A stretch of 64,000 nt of DNA from Gari tellinella (Eukaryota; Mollusca; Bivalvia; Cardiida; Psammobiidae), in NCBI GenBank assembly GCA_922989275.2, contig OV277857.1, positions 82,143,321-82,207,320 on the forward strand, written 5' to 3'. Made by a program: the position numbers and the translations under genes. Shown in pieces: positions 20,174-30,267 of this stretch. Position 1 is the stretch's first letter. Each line of letters begins with the position of its first letter. The notes beneath the pieces were generated by a model. That model did not search any database. It had not been told where the DNA came from and saw nothing but the letters and a program-made list of their open reading frames with translations.

Positions 20174-20370
20174 CCCTTCTCCCACTGAATATCCATAATA
20201 AATGAAACTGTCTACTATGAACGTTACTAATCCTATGACCGGGTTTCTCGACATAGGATGCTTTTACCCATTCCTCAGCAATTGCACCATAGGAGGCCAC
20301 AACCAAGACATAAATGCCAACAAATACATATACATATAAGTTACAGCTTTCTGCTTTACTTTCATCTCGC
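20174..20370. other. Unassigned; weak frame on the minus strand
   Basis: Starts at a TTAACCCTTCTCCC motif, so it could be part of a further TTAA element. A minus-strand frame with a hydrophobic stretch crosses it, but I find no splice sites or homologue. Confidence 0.3.
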
Positions 20371-20525
20371 TTTAACTCCTTCAACACCTTGGACCTGTTT
20401 AAAAGATACTCATTACATATGAAAACAGTGTAGACCCAGATCAGAGGGCTCCTATAGGAGCCCTCTGATCAGGGTCTGCACTTTTTTCTAATTTAGACAA
20501 GGAAGTTTTAAACTATCAAGAATTC
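20371..20525. mobile_element. Family G MITE, decayed
   Basis: Core GACCCAGATCAGAGGGCTCC and inverse (20428-20487), with drifted ends. Confidence 0.5.
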
Positions 20526-20714
20526 CAAGTTGACTCATATTTTGGTAACTAAAATGACAGCAAGAGACCCTTTGAATAACCCGCAAGAATAAGAGTTATT
20601 TAGCATTAAAAGAGTTACGCTGAAACTTACCCTTAAACACATGTTTCTGATACGCTGTTTCAGTTCAAGATAGGTAGATATATATGCAGTGTTGATGACT
20701 TTTGAAGAACTTTT

Positions 20715-20939
20715 TGAACTCTTTGCATGCTGGGTAATTTTTTCGTCTGCAAAAATTGTCATCTGCTGATATATGTTCTAAAATAGAATTTTCTAATTTT
20801 CTTTTCAAAACAGGGTCAGAGTGTCAAACAGTGTGGATCCTAATGAGACGCCGCATTACCCGGCGTCTAATCTGGATCCAAACTGTTTGCAAAGATAATC
20901 ACTGGCAGATATATCCGCCGCTAGCATGCAAAGAGTTAA
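20715..20939 (+). mobile_element. Family E MITE
   Basis: Left GAACTCTTTGCATGCTGGG, right AGCATGCAAAGAGTTAA. The core is GTCAAACAGTGTGGATCC and inverse around GACGCCGCATTACCCGGCGTC. Confidence 0.75.
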
Positions 20940-20966
20940 GCACACACCCTTATCAGAAGCCATGTC

Positions 20967-21179
20967 TTAGCCCTTTGCCTGCTGGTCGCGACTTTATTGA
21001 TTTTTGCAAACAGTTTAGATCCAGATCAGACACCGCGTAACGCGGTGTCTGATCTGGATCCAAACTGTTTGGCACTCTTCTTAAAATTTCTATACTTAAA
21101 AAATGTAAAAATCTAAATTTAACAAATTTTGCAGTCGACAATTCCGAAGCAGACGACATCAATGCAGGATAAGGGTTAG
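20967..21179 (+). mobile_element. Family E' MITE bounded by TTAG
   Basis: Left TTAGCCCTTTGCCTGCTGG, right GCAGGATAAGGGTTAG. Core CCAGATCAGACACCGCGT and its perfect inverse. TTAG stands on both sides where other copies have TTAA. Confidence 0.65.
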
Positions 21180-21229
21180 TATTTAAAATACTGTACTCCT
21201 AGCATCTGGAGTTATGATGTAACACACGG

Positions 21230-21339
21230 ACAACAACACAGCTTATCAGTATCTATCATTTCTACTTTATACAAATATGTTATAATATTATCATATTCAA
21301 ATATATTATATTATGTTATTATACATACATACATTTGTA
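21230..21339. repeat. AT-rich low-complexity tract
   Basis: Repeated TTATAATATTA and ATACATACATACATT. Confidence 0.6.
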
Positions 21340-21834
21340 TTAACCCAAGCTCCATAATTATGCCTTTTTAGGCCTATAATTTATTCCTCAACTGAAGAAA
21401 ATAGTTCCCCTTTATACAGTCATGAATATGCACCATCAGAAGTATATTCTACATTCTATCAGAACTAATGCTAGCTTAAAGCAGACTGAAAGAATAGCAG
21501 AATGACCGTTGATGCGTATTCTGCTGTACTTTCAGCCAGCTTTAACCCTTTCCGCAATAGAAGCGCCTTTTAGCGCATTCAGTTTATTCTTGCCCTGAAG
21601 AAAATAGTTCCAATTTATACATTCATAAATATGTATAATACAAAATATTTTCTATATTCTAGCAGATGATAGCTTAAAGCAGGCTGAAAGTAAAGCAGAA
21701 TGCGCTTAAAGCGCATTCTGCTTTACTTTCAACCTGCTTTAAGAGGACACCTATATTCAGTACTAGAGATATGCTATGTGGGAAAGGGTTAAGCGGTGAC
21801 CTATCTTTAAAACTAGAAACAGAGTAACGGGTCA
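21340..21834 (+). mobile_element. Family A MITE with another A inside
   Basis: Outer copy: 21340-21545 and 21789-21834 (GCGGTGACCTATCTTTAAAA). Split at the same internal TTAA (AGCTTTAAGCGG) as the nest at 19694-20173. Confidence 0.75.
21542..21792 (+). mobile_element. Family A MITE inserted into A
   Basis: L-core-S, TTAACCCTTTCCGCAATAG to GGGAAAGGGTTAA. The core centre is GCGCTTAAAGCGC. Confidence 0.85.
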
Positions 21835-22574
21835 ATCATCTTGCCTGTCCTGTCTTTGCCCATCAGTTCACCCATTGTTAGTTACATTTTATTTTGTATT
21901 CAAAGTTTGGTTGGTCTTGTATGTGCATGTACTTTCTGAGCCAGTGACGGAGCCACAATGAAAATATAACATTGGAGCTAATTCCAAATGTCTGAGACCA
22001 ACCATGATGGAAAAGCAACACCTTAGTGTCACGTTGGCATGGCAAGACAATAGATTAAACCGTCTCTGCTATTGTTGACTTCTTAAAAACTACTGCATTC
22101 TATATTCTTAATTGACTTAATAACAGTTGTGGTGGACCAAGAAACTCATAGTTCTACATTGTAGGACAAATATGATAAAAATATCACAATGAATGCAATC
22201 CAGTGATGTTGCAGTGGATATTTTTATGTCAAAAATCAATTTTTACTATCACAATTTTCTTTTATTCTGAACTTATTTTTAAAACATATTTATCAATTTG
22301 TCACCTGGCAGGATTTTCCCTCCTTATATAAATGGTACTGATAAACGGACCAATTCCTAAAACTTACCATTTTCCCCAATAGTCAGTAATTTAAAGAATG
22401 TATGTCCCAGGTGAGGCCCTGCTAATGCCATCTGAAGATGTACCTACATGTACCCTAACAGAGATTACTGCTAGCACTCATATATATTTGCTACATGTAC
22501 ATGAATTATAATATGAGAGTTAAGTACAAATTCAGTTTGGATTATATATATACTTAACTGTAAAAAATTATGGT
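21835..22574. other. Unassigned
   Basis: No repeat family with recognisable ends and no supported exon. It is among the longest apparently unique stretches of the left half. Confidence 0.4.
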
Positions 22575-22690
22575 CTATACAAAATTCCAAATTTGACTAA
22601 AACAACACATATTTCCCAATTTGACTAAAACCGATGCAAATTTTCCCCAATTTGCTTGAACCCGGACCCGTTCCCATTTTGTGATGCTTA
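22575..22690. mobile_element. Element U remnant
   Basis: Repeated TTCCCAATTTGACTAAAA, the inverse of the motif in 17325-17703. Confidence 0.45.
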
Positions 22691-22925
22691 TATATATCAA
22701 CCAGTAGTTGTTTTTTCATAATCAATAATGTGGGTTTATATTTATAACCCTTCTCTCCGCAGAGGTGCCTAAGAGCACACAGGCCTATATATATATCTAC
22801 TCCTACACATTTGTGTCACAAAATTTAATGATCATTCATAATGTAATGAGTACAGGTGACAACTTAAAGCAAGATAAAAGTAGAGCAGAAAGCTCCAAAA
22901 GGAGCTTTCTGCCATTCATCTTGCT

Positions 22926-23124
22926 TTGACCCATTACCCCATAACCTATTTCTAGTTTTGAAGACAGGTTTGAAAGTAAAGCAGAATGCGCCTTAAGGTG
23001 CATTCTGCTTTACTTTCAGCCTGTTTTAAGCTACCATCTGCTATGATATAGAAAATGTTTCTTCTCATACTTATTCATGACTGTATAAAGTGCAAAACGG
23101 CATATTTATGGGGTAATGGGTTAA
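22926..23124 (-). mobile_element. Family A MITE
   Basis: S-core-L; left boundary TTGACCCATTACCCCATA, right GGGTAATGGGTTAA shared with the next copy. The L arm is shortened. Confidence 0.75.
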
Positions 23125-23372
23125 CCCTTTACCACATAGCCTGTTTCTTGTTTTGAAAATATGTGCCTACTTAAAGCAGGTTGAAAGTAAAGCAGAATGT
23201 GCCTTAAGGCACATTCTGCTTTACTTTCAGCCTGCTTTAAGCTATAATCTGCTAGAATTTAGAACAAATTTCTTATGGTTCATTTTCAAGACTGTTTAAA
23301 TTGGAACTATTTTCTTCAGTGGAGGAATAAATCAAATGTGCTAAAAGGCGCTTCTATGAGGGAAAGGGTTAA
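23121..23372 (-). mobile_element. Family A MITE, complete
   Basis: S-core-L. The core centre GTGCCTTAAGGCAC is perfect. It shares its left TTAA with its neighbour. Confidence 0.8.
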
Positions 23373-23487
23373 GCAGTATCCAATCTTAAAGACATATGTA
23401 CTTGGGTGATTTGAAATTACGGCTATGGAGGAGAGGACATCAATATTCATGTGGCCCTGGCATTATGCAAAGTCATACCCCAAGTAG

Positions 23488-23714
23488 TTAACTCTCTGCA
23501 TGCTAATGGTGAGTGTATGTCCCTAAGTGAATACCTTTGCAAACAGTTTGGATCCAGATGAGACACCGCGAAATGCCTTGCTCATCAGGATTCAAACTGT
23601 TTGACATTCTGACCTTGTTTTGAAACGAAATTGAGAAAATTCTATTTTTAGAACAGTAGCAGACGACAAAATTAATGTTGCAGACGAAAAATTACCCAGC
23701 ATGCAAAGAGTTAA
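23488..23714 (-). mobile_element. Family E MITE, complete
   Basis: TTAACTCTCTGCATGC to GCATGCAAAGAGTTAA. The core CAAACAGTTTGGATCC has an inverse. It is the intact reference for the interrupted copy at 8573-9042. Confidence 0.75.
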
Positions 23715-23931
23715 AGGCAGGAGGTAAAAGTGTTTCCACATTGCAAGTTCTTGAGAACAAAACAAAAACAACTTAAATAGTTTATATGCCTAGCTTGCAT
23801 CAACCTTTATTTTCTTTTTACAGCCTTTTTACTCTTGTTTATATTATACTTGTGTTTGTCAGAAAATAGCTTTTACAGCTAAAGTTTACTGTTGTATTGT
23901 ATCCTAAATAAATCTTCTTGTATCTTGTATC

Positions 23932-24162
23932 TTAACCCTTTACTCCATAGCCTATTTCTAGTTTAGAAGATAGATGGCTACTTAAAGCAGGTTGAAAGTA
24001 ACATTCTGCTTTACTTTTAGTCTGCTTTAAGCTATCATCTACTGGAATTAAGAATTTTTTTAGGATGGTTCATATTCATGACAACATAAATTGGAACTAT
24101 TTTCATAAGTGAAGAAATAAATTACATGCGCTAAAAGGGGCTTCTATGGAGGAAAGGGTTAA
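23932..24162 (-). mobile_element. Family A MITE, core-deleted
   Basis: S arm, half a core (GAAAGTAACATTCTGC), L arm. Right TTAA shared with the next A. Confidence 0.75.
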
Positions 24163-25444
24163 CCCATTATCCCATAAATACGCCTTTAATTCATTCCTCC
24201 ACAGTATAAACAAGAGGCCCAGAGGGCCACATTTCGCTCACCTGAGGACATTGTCCCATAGAAGCTGACTGGGCAAGACAACATTTTGATATAGCTACGA
24301 GCCATGTATCAAAATTTTACCTCGGTAGAGGACTACAATGCTAAGCTACATGTCAGATATTAATGATCTGGGCCTTACAGTTTAAGAGAAGAAGAATTTT
24401 AAAGGTTTTCCTATATAAGTCTATGTAAAACTGATAAGCCCTGGGGTGGGGCCAAAAATCTTGGTAGAGGACCATAAGGCAAAGCTACATGTCAAATATA
24501 AATGATCTGGGCCTTACAGATTCAGAGAAGATGATTTTTAAAGGTTTTCCTATGAAAAACTAATAAGCCCGAGGGCGGGGCCATTTTTGGCCTGGGGGTC
24601 ATAATTTGAAAAATCTTGGAAGAGGACCACAAGGCAGAGCTATATGTCAAATATTAAAGATCTGGGCCTAACAGTTTCAGAGAAGAAGATTTTTAAAGGT
24701 TTTACTATACAAGTCTATGTAAAACTGATAAGCCGCGGGGCAGGGCCAATTTTGACACGAGGGTCATAATTTGAACAATCTTGGTAGAGGACTATAAGGC
24801 AAAGCTACATGTCATATATAAATGATCTGGGCCTTACAGCTTCAGAGAAAATGATTTTTAAAGGTTTTCATAGAAAAAAACTGATAAGCCCGAGGGCGGG
24901 GCCAATTTTTGCCTGGGGGTCATAATTTGAACAATATTGGTAGAAGATCATTAGGTCATGATACATACCAAATATCAAAGGTCTTGGCCTAGCGGTTTCT
25001 GAGTAGAAGATTTTTTAAGATTTTCTTATGCATTAAAAGTTATCCATACGGTCATGTTAGAAAATCTGGTCCCACGACAAGGGGAATAACTCTAGCCAAA
25101 AACTTTGAACAAGATTTCGTTCCCCCTTGTCACTGATGCTTCTGACAAAGTTTGATTGAAATCGGGTCAGTGGTTTCTGAGGAGATGTTTGAAAATGTGG
25201 CCGGACGCCGGACGGTGGACGAAGAGCGGTCACAATAGCTCATCCTGAGCCTTTGGCTCAGGTGAGCTAAAAATAACACCTAATACAGTCATGAATATGT
25301 ACTAAAAGAAATACCGGTAGTTTCTATATCCTAGCAGATTGTAGCTTAAAGCAGGCTGAAAGGCGCATTCTGCTTTACTTTCAACCAGCTTAAAGTGGTC
25401 ACCTGCCTTCAAAACTAAAAACTGGCTATTGAGTAATGGGTTAA
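24159..25444 (+). mobile_element. Family A MITE split by a pearl-like element
   Basis: Left part 24159-24210 (to TCCTCCACAGTATAA), right part from 25273 (ACACCTAATACAGTCATG) to GAGTAATGGGTTAA. Confidence 0.75.
24211..25272. mobile_element. Pearl-like element (B) inside A
   Basis: Left hairpin AGGCCCAGAGGGCC, then TTTCGCTCACCTGAG. The core has four or more units of about 170 bp (GATCTGGGCCTTACAG, TGATAAGCCC). GACGCCGGACGGTGGACG comes next, and the terminal hairpin is AGCTCATCCTGAGCC and GGCTCAGGTGAGCT. Confidence 0.75.
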
Positions 25445-25641
25445 TATAAGTGTACTATCAAACAAACACATGTGACATTGATACCAGGAAACAGTCAATT
25501 GAATTCAAACTGACATATAACTATCATTGATCAACCCGTTCCTCTACATAAGTGCCTTAGGATGCCTCTACTTTCGTCTGAACTCTGATGAAAGATTAAA
25601 TATTCACCAAAACTCAAACTCATTGGTAGTATAAAATACAT

Positions 25642-25827
25642 AGAGCTCTAGATAAGGAGAGTATTTCAAAAACTGAAATCTTTATTTTTGCATTAAACCT
25701 GATGGTGTCACTACCGGTACTCATTAGAATCGTCATTCTAATGAGTAGTAACACCATAGGATTTGGTGCTGAATTGAGTGAGAAAATGTTGGATTTTTTC
25801 AGTTTACCCCCCTTATCTGGAGACCTG
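25642..25827. mobile_element. Family L element
   Basis: AGAGCTCTAGATAAGGAGAG to CCTTATCTGGAGACCTGA; the interior palindrome is ACTCATTAGAATCGTC and TTCTAATGAGTAG. Confidence 0.6.
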
Positions 25828-25865
25828 ACTACAGGTACTGGTTCAAAGTAAAATAAAAGAAAAAC

Positions 25866-27254
25866 ACAAGAGGCCCATGCGGGCCTAAATATCGCTCACC
25901 TGGAAAAACCAACACAAGGGTAACATAACCCCTGGGGTGAGATCATTTTTTACCCCAGAGACATAATTTCAAAAATCTTGCTGATGAACTTGACAATTAA
26001 GTGTTCTGTCAAATATTTTGTACATGGATGGTTTCAGACAGGAAGAATTTTCATTGAAAAAAATCTATTTTTAGCTAATGTGACCCAGATATGCAACAGA
26101 CCCTAACCATTTCAGCAATATTGGTAAAAAAAAAACATCAAAAAGTGACACTATGCTAAATATCAAAGCTCTGGCCATAATAGTTTCAGAGAAGAAGATT
26201 TCACTATATAACTCTATGTAAAACTGCGACCCCTAGGGCCTTGGCAGTTTTGACCCCAGGGACATAATTTGAACAACATTGAAAGAGGACCTAAAGATGA
26301 TGCTTTGTGCCAAATATCTAAGCTCAGGGTACTGTGGTTCCAGACAAGAAGATTTTTTTGTGTTTTCATTGAAGAAATCTATTTTTAGCTCCTGTGACCT
26401 AGATATGCAACGGACCGGAAGCATATAATCAATATTGGTTAAGGGCTTCCAGAAGTGTCAACATGCCAAATATCAAAGCTCTGGCCATACTAGTTCCAGA
26501 TAAATGCATGTTTGAAGATTTCACTATATAACTCTATGTAAAATTATGACCCCCGGGACGGGGTCATTTTTGATCCCAGGGACATAATTTGAACAATCTT
26601 GATAGAGGACCTGAAGACAATGCTTGTGCCAAATATCTAAGCTCAGGGTACTATGGTTTCAGACAAGAACATTTTTTAAGTTTTAATTGGAAAAAAATCT
26701 ATTTTTAGCTCCTGTGACCTAGATATGCAGCGGACCGGAACCATATTTACAATATTGGTTCAGGGCTTCAAGAAGTGTCACCATGCCAAATATAAGAGCT
26801 CTGGCCATATCAGTTTCAGAGAAAAAGATGTTTGAAGATTTCACTATATAACTCTTTGTAAAATAACGACCCCCGGGGCGGGGTCATTTTTGACCCAAGG
26901 GACATAATTTGAACAATCTTGATAGAGGACTTGAAGACATTGCTTTGTGCCAAATATCTAAGCTCAGGGTACTGCAGTGGTTTCAGACAAGAAGATTTTT
27001 TAAGTTTTCATTGAAATAATCTATTTTTAGCTCCTGTGACCTAGATATGTAACAGACCGGAAATGTTTGAACAACTTTGAAAGAGGACCATATAAGGATC
27101 ATTCCTGCCAAGTTTGGTAAAAATCCATCCAGTGGTTTCAGAGGAGATGTTGTTCAAAGAAATTGTTGACGACGAACGACGCACGACGGATGACGACGGA
27201 CACAGGACAATCAAAAGAGCTCACCTTAGCACTACGTGCCAGGTGAGCTAAAAA
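25866..27254. mobile_element. Pearl-like element (B), longest copy
   Basis: Left hairpin GAGGCCCATGCGGGCC with ATCGCTCACCTGG. The core is about four units of roughly 300 bp (CTATATAACTCTATGTAAAA, GACATAATTTGAACAA, CCAAATATCTAAGCTC). A GACGACGAACGACGCACG-type microsatellite precedes the terminal hairpin AGCTCACCTTAGCAC and GTGCCAGGTGAGCT. Confidence 0.75.
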
Positions 27255-27403
27255 GGAGCTTTCTGCTCCATTTTCATCTTACTTCTATAAATTCTATTGC
27301 CATTCAACAGCATAATGTGAGTTTTCCTTACCTCAAAGTAACGGTTTTATTTTTTGTACATGGAAAATAAAACTTTATTTGACACTTCTTCCACTGAATA
27401 TTT

Positions 27404-27612
27404 ATATCTTTGCATGCTGGGTAATTTTCTATGTCTGCAATTGTCATCTGCTACTGTTCTTAATATAGATTTTTCTATATTTCTTTTCATAACAGGGTCC
27501 AAGTGTCAAACAGACTGGGTCCTGACAAGATGCCGTGTTATGCGCAGTCTCATCAGGATCCACACTGTGTGCAAATGTTATCATGTTTTGCCACTAGCAT
27601 GCTAAGAGTTAT
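27404..27612 (+). mobile_element. Family E MITE, decayed ends
   Basis: CTTTGCATGCTGGGTAATTT on the left, TAGCATGCTAAGAGTTA on the right; core GTGTCAAACAGACTGGGTCC. Confidence 0.6.
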
Positions 27613-27660
27613 AGACTTATATATAAAACTTCCTACTATAGACATCTTTCATTTACTGTA

Positions 27661-28518
27661 TTAACCCTTTATCCCATAGCCTGTTTCTAGTTTTGGAGAC
27701 AGGTGAGTACTTAAAGCAGGTTGAAAGTAAAGCAGAATGCACCTTAAGGCGCATTCTGCTTTACTTTCAGCCAGCTTTCAGCTACCATCTGCTAGAATAT
27801 AGAAAATATTTCATCATCATCATCATCAGATATTTGATTAACGTGCAGGGGTTGGAGCAGTGTCCACAACAGTGGGCTCCCTTCCAGGTAACTGGCTAGC
27901 TGCACGCATGGCGGTTCTTACACAGGATCTCCAGGCTTTTTTATCATGTGGGTCAACTGCTGCGAGTCCCCATTCTTGGCGGTCTCTTACAGTCAGCTCC
28001 CTCCATGACATCTTGGGCCTCCCAGGCCCACGCTTCCCTGCAACTTTCATATCTCTGGCGCACTTAATAGCTCCAGTGGAGCGTTCAACGTGCCCATACC
28101 ATCAAAGCCGTCTTTCCCTCAAGATGAGCTCCAAGTTCTCTATGCAAAGTTGCGTTAGCAGCTTCCTGGAATGGACAGTGGTCACATCTTCTGGCTTGAC
28201 ATTGCAAATCTGTCTGATCATGGCCCTGTCGTTACGCTGCAGGAGCTGGAAGTTTGGCTGGGTCAGAGGCCAGGTTTCACTGGCGTGGAGCATAACACTT
28301 CGCACGCACATGCTGTAGATGCGGCCGCGTGTCTTGTATGAGAGGTGGCGTGACGTGAGGACAGGCAGTAGCTCCTTGAATTTCTTCCAGGCAGACTTAA
28401 CACGAGTCGTTGTTAATGCAAGGTCACCACGACTGTATAAATTTGAACTACCGGTATTTTCTTCAGTGGAGGAATAAATTTAAGGCATAAAAAGGTGTAT
28501 TTATGGGAGAATATGTTA
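27661..28518 (-). mobile_element. Family A MITE split by a LINE fragment
   Basis: S arm, core and the start of the L arm (to AGAAAATATTTC), then the LINE, then GACTGTATAAATTTGAAC to the end. About 15-18 bases of the L arm normally between these points are absent, which suggests a small deletion at insertion. Confidence 0.75.
27813..28430 (-). pseudogene. LINE 3' fragment (5'-truncated)
   Basis: Minus strand, the last about 200 codons of the same LINE as 30268-31735. It has SETWPLTQPNFQLLQRND, KRGPGRPKMSWRELTVRD and SQLPGREPTVVDTAPTPAR, then a stop and a (GATGAT)n tail. It keeps two overlapping open pieces with a frame break near 28060-28100. Typical 5'-truncated retrotransposition product. 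Confidence 0.85.
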
Positions 28519-28644
28519 AATTGGCTAAACATAAGGAAAGTTTCCCTCATGTCTTACAGGTCCTATAAGAAAACCTGTAAGGAAACAGTGCTCCTTCAGG
28601 AGCTATCTGGTCTTGGTCTATTCTGTTTTCCATAAGCGTAAGTC

Positions 28645-28812
28645 TTAACCCATTACCCCATAAATATGCCTTTTTACGCCTCTGATTTAGTCCTTCACTG
28701 AAGAAAATATTTGAAATTTATTTAGTCCTGAATATATATCATAAGAAATATTTTCTATAATCTAGTAGATGCTAACTTAAAGCAAGTTGAAAGTAAAGCA
28801 GAATTTGCTTAA
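28645..28812 (+). mobile_element. Family A MITE, left half only
   Basis: L arm and left half of the core (GTTGAAAGTAAAGCAGAATT), ending at the central TTAA where element C begins. The right half is not found after element C. Confidence 0.65.
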
Positions 28813-29942
28813 AGGGACTTGCAACCGGATGGTGTACTTGTCAAAATAAAATAAAATACTCAAATAAAAGCAAAGGACAAGGTTCACGAAGCCTCCGTTT
28901 TGGCCCTGTAAAAATCTTTTTTTTCCAATTTATTTTTTAGCTATATTTTCTCTTTATTTGTCAATTTCAGATATTAATACTTCATATTATACATAAAGCT
29001 CAACCCAAATTCAAGTTTTGACAACTTTATAGTTTCTTGTAAATGGACCATGAGGCCAAAAAAGGCCAAAAAGGCAGGTTTTTGGTACAATTCAGGGTAT
29101 AAATCATAGAAATAAACAATGAAGGCACGAATGCGACACAAAGATATGTTAAGTACACAATAAATATGTAAGTTGAAGTAACATAAATTATCCAAATTTT
29201 GAAGTGTGGCATGCGTGCCTTCATAATTTATTTTTAGGATTTATACCTAGAATTGTACCAAAAAACTGCTTTTTTGTCATTTTTGGCCTCTCGGCTCATT
29301 TACAGGACACTATAAGATTGTCAAAACTTGACTTTGGGTCGTTTGTGTGTATATTATGGAGTATTAGTATCAGATATTGACAAATAAACAGAAAATAAAG
29401 ATAAAAATCTTTTTTGGAAAAATTATTTTTTTACAGGGCCAAATCGGAGGCTTCGTGAACCTTGTCCTTTGTTGCAATATTTGGCTTCTGACATTAAAAA
29501 AATATGATTAGTCCAAAAAAAGTCTCAAGAATCGTCACCGAATCTTAGTTTTTTTTAGATATTTTCCATCGTTTTTCTATAGCGTCAGCTGACGGTATAG
29601 TTGTTGTTGTTGCTTCTCTACACGGGCTCAGACATAAACCTGAGCCGAATAAAGTACTATCAATCGCAACCAGTGAAGACGTTAATTCGCTACCATATTA
29701 TAATTAAATAGAGCGCTGGTAGCCGAGGGGATAAAGGCGTTTCCTCATTTTTCATGTTTGTCTCTGCATGGAGGGTCACGGGTTCGAATCCCACCAGAGC
29801 TTCTTCTTTTCTTTTTTTTTTGAAATGCATTTTTTAACAGAATTTATTAACCTAAACTAAATCTTACCCATTTATATAAGCATTTGACATATATTTACAA
29901 ATTACTATTTTTAATGCTAAATCCGGTTGCGAGCCCCTTTAA
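28809..29942. mobile_element. Element C: long TTAA-flanked foldback
   Basis: TTAA on both sides. Ends AGGGACTTGCAACCGGAT and ATCCGGTTGCGAGCCCCT are inverted. Inside, two arms of about 250-300 bp (from AAGGTTCACGAAGCCTCCG, about 28880-29160, and its inverse, about 29220-29480) form a large hairpin. A tRNA-like sequence lies in the right part. No transposase frame. Terminal structure and TTAA fit a piggyBac-type non-autonomous element. Confidence 0.7.
29713..29800 (+). tRNA. Long-variable-arm tRNA-like sequence (probably a pseudogene)
   Basis: 88 bases. The acceptor arms GCGCTGG and CCAGAGC pair except for one position. A box TAGCCGAGGGG, D stem GCC/GGC, B box GGGTTCGAATCCC. A T-rich run with TTTTTTTTTT follows. 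Length fits the Leu/Ser class, but the anticodon stem (around TTTCCTCATTTTTCATG) does not pair well, so no amino acid is assigned. It lies within element C. Confidence 0.5.
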
Positions 29943-29972
29943 ATAATAATAATAATATAATAATAATAATGA
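29940..29972. repeat. AAT microsatellite
   Basis: AATAATAATAATAATATAAT and continuation, directly after element C. Confidence 0.7.
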
Positions 29973-30267
29973 CTAAATTTTACGTGGATAACATAATTAT
30001 TTTGTGTGTAAACCAATTAGCCTTTAAGTTTAGCCTGGTTTAAGTTCAGCCAACTCATTCTGTAAGGATGTAGAAAATCTTTCTTACGGTGCATATTTAT
30101 GACGGCATTTACATGTATAAAGTCAGTTATTAATGAGGACTTAGCCCGCTAGATTTACAATAACGGGCCGATTTGACTAGGGCTGAATATTGCTCAGACA
30201 CTTCCGATACAATACGTATTGCGATAGGGGGAACACAATACGAGATACATATTGCCGTTAATACAAT

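Larger units (their letters stand above)
22850..23395. mobile_element. I-type foldback split by two A copies
   Basis: The left half ends ATTCATCTTGCTTTGA at 22929; the right half resumes TTAAGCAGTATCCAATC at 23369. The break is at the TTGCTTTAAGC of the core, the same kind of site used within A cores. Confidence 0.6.

Noticed and set aside
20136..20387. Minus-strand frame with a hydrophobic segment (YVYVFVGIYVLVVASYG)
   Set aside because: It crosses family A and core repeats at both ends, has no good splice sites and resembles no protein I know.
27860..28318. Plus-strand frame of 152 codons
   Set aside because: Antisense shadow of the LINE fragment; the minus frame carries the retrotransposon motifs.
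28974..29224. Two minus-strand frames of 65-73 codons
   Set aside because: They lie in the arms and loop of the large palindrome of element C; composition is AT-driven and no motif is present.
29713..29800. Functional tRNA-Leu or tRNA-Ser
   Set aside because: Acceptor and boxes are good, but the anticodon stem does not pair convincingly, so it is kept only as tRNA-like.
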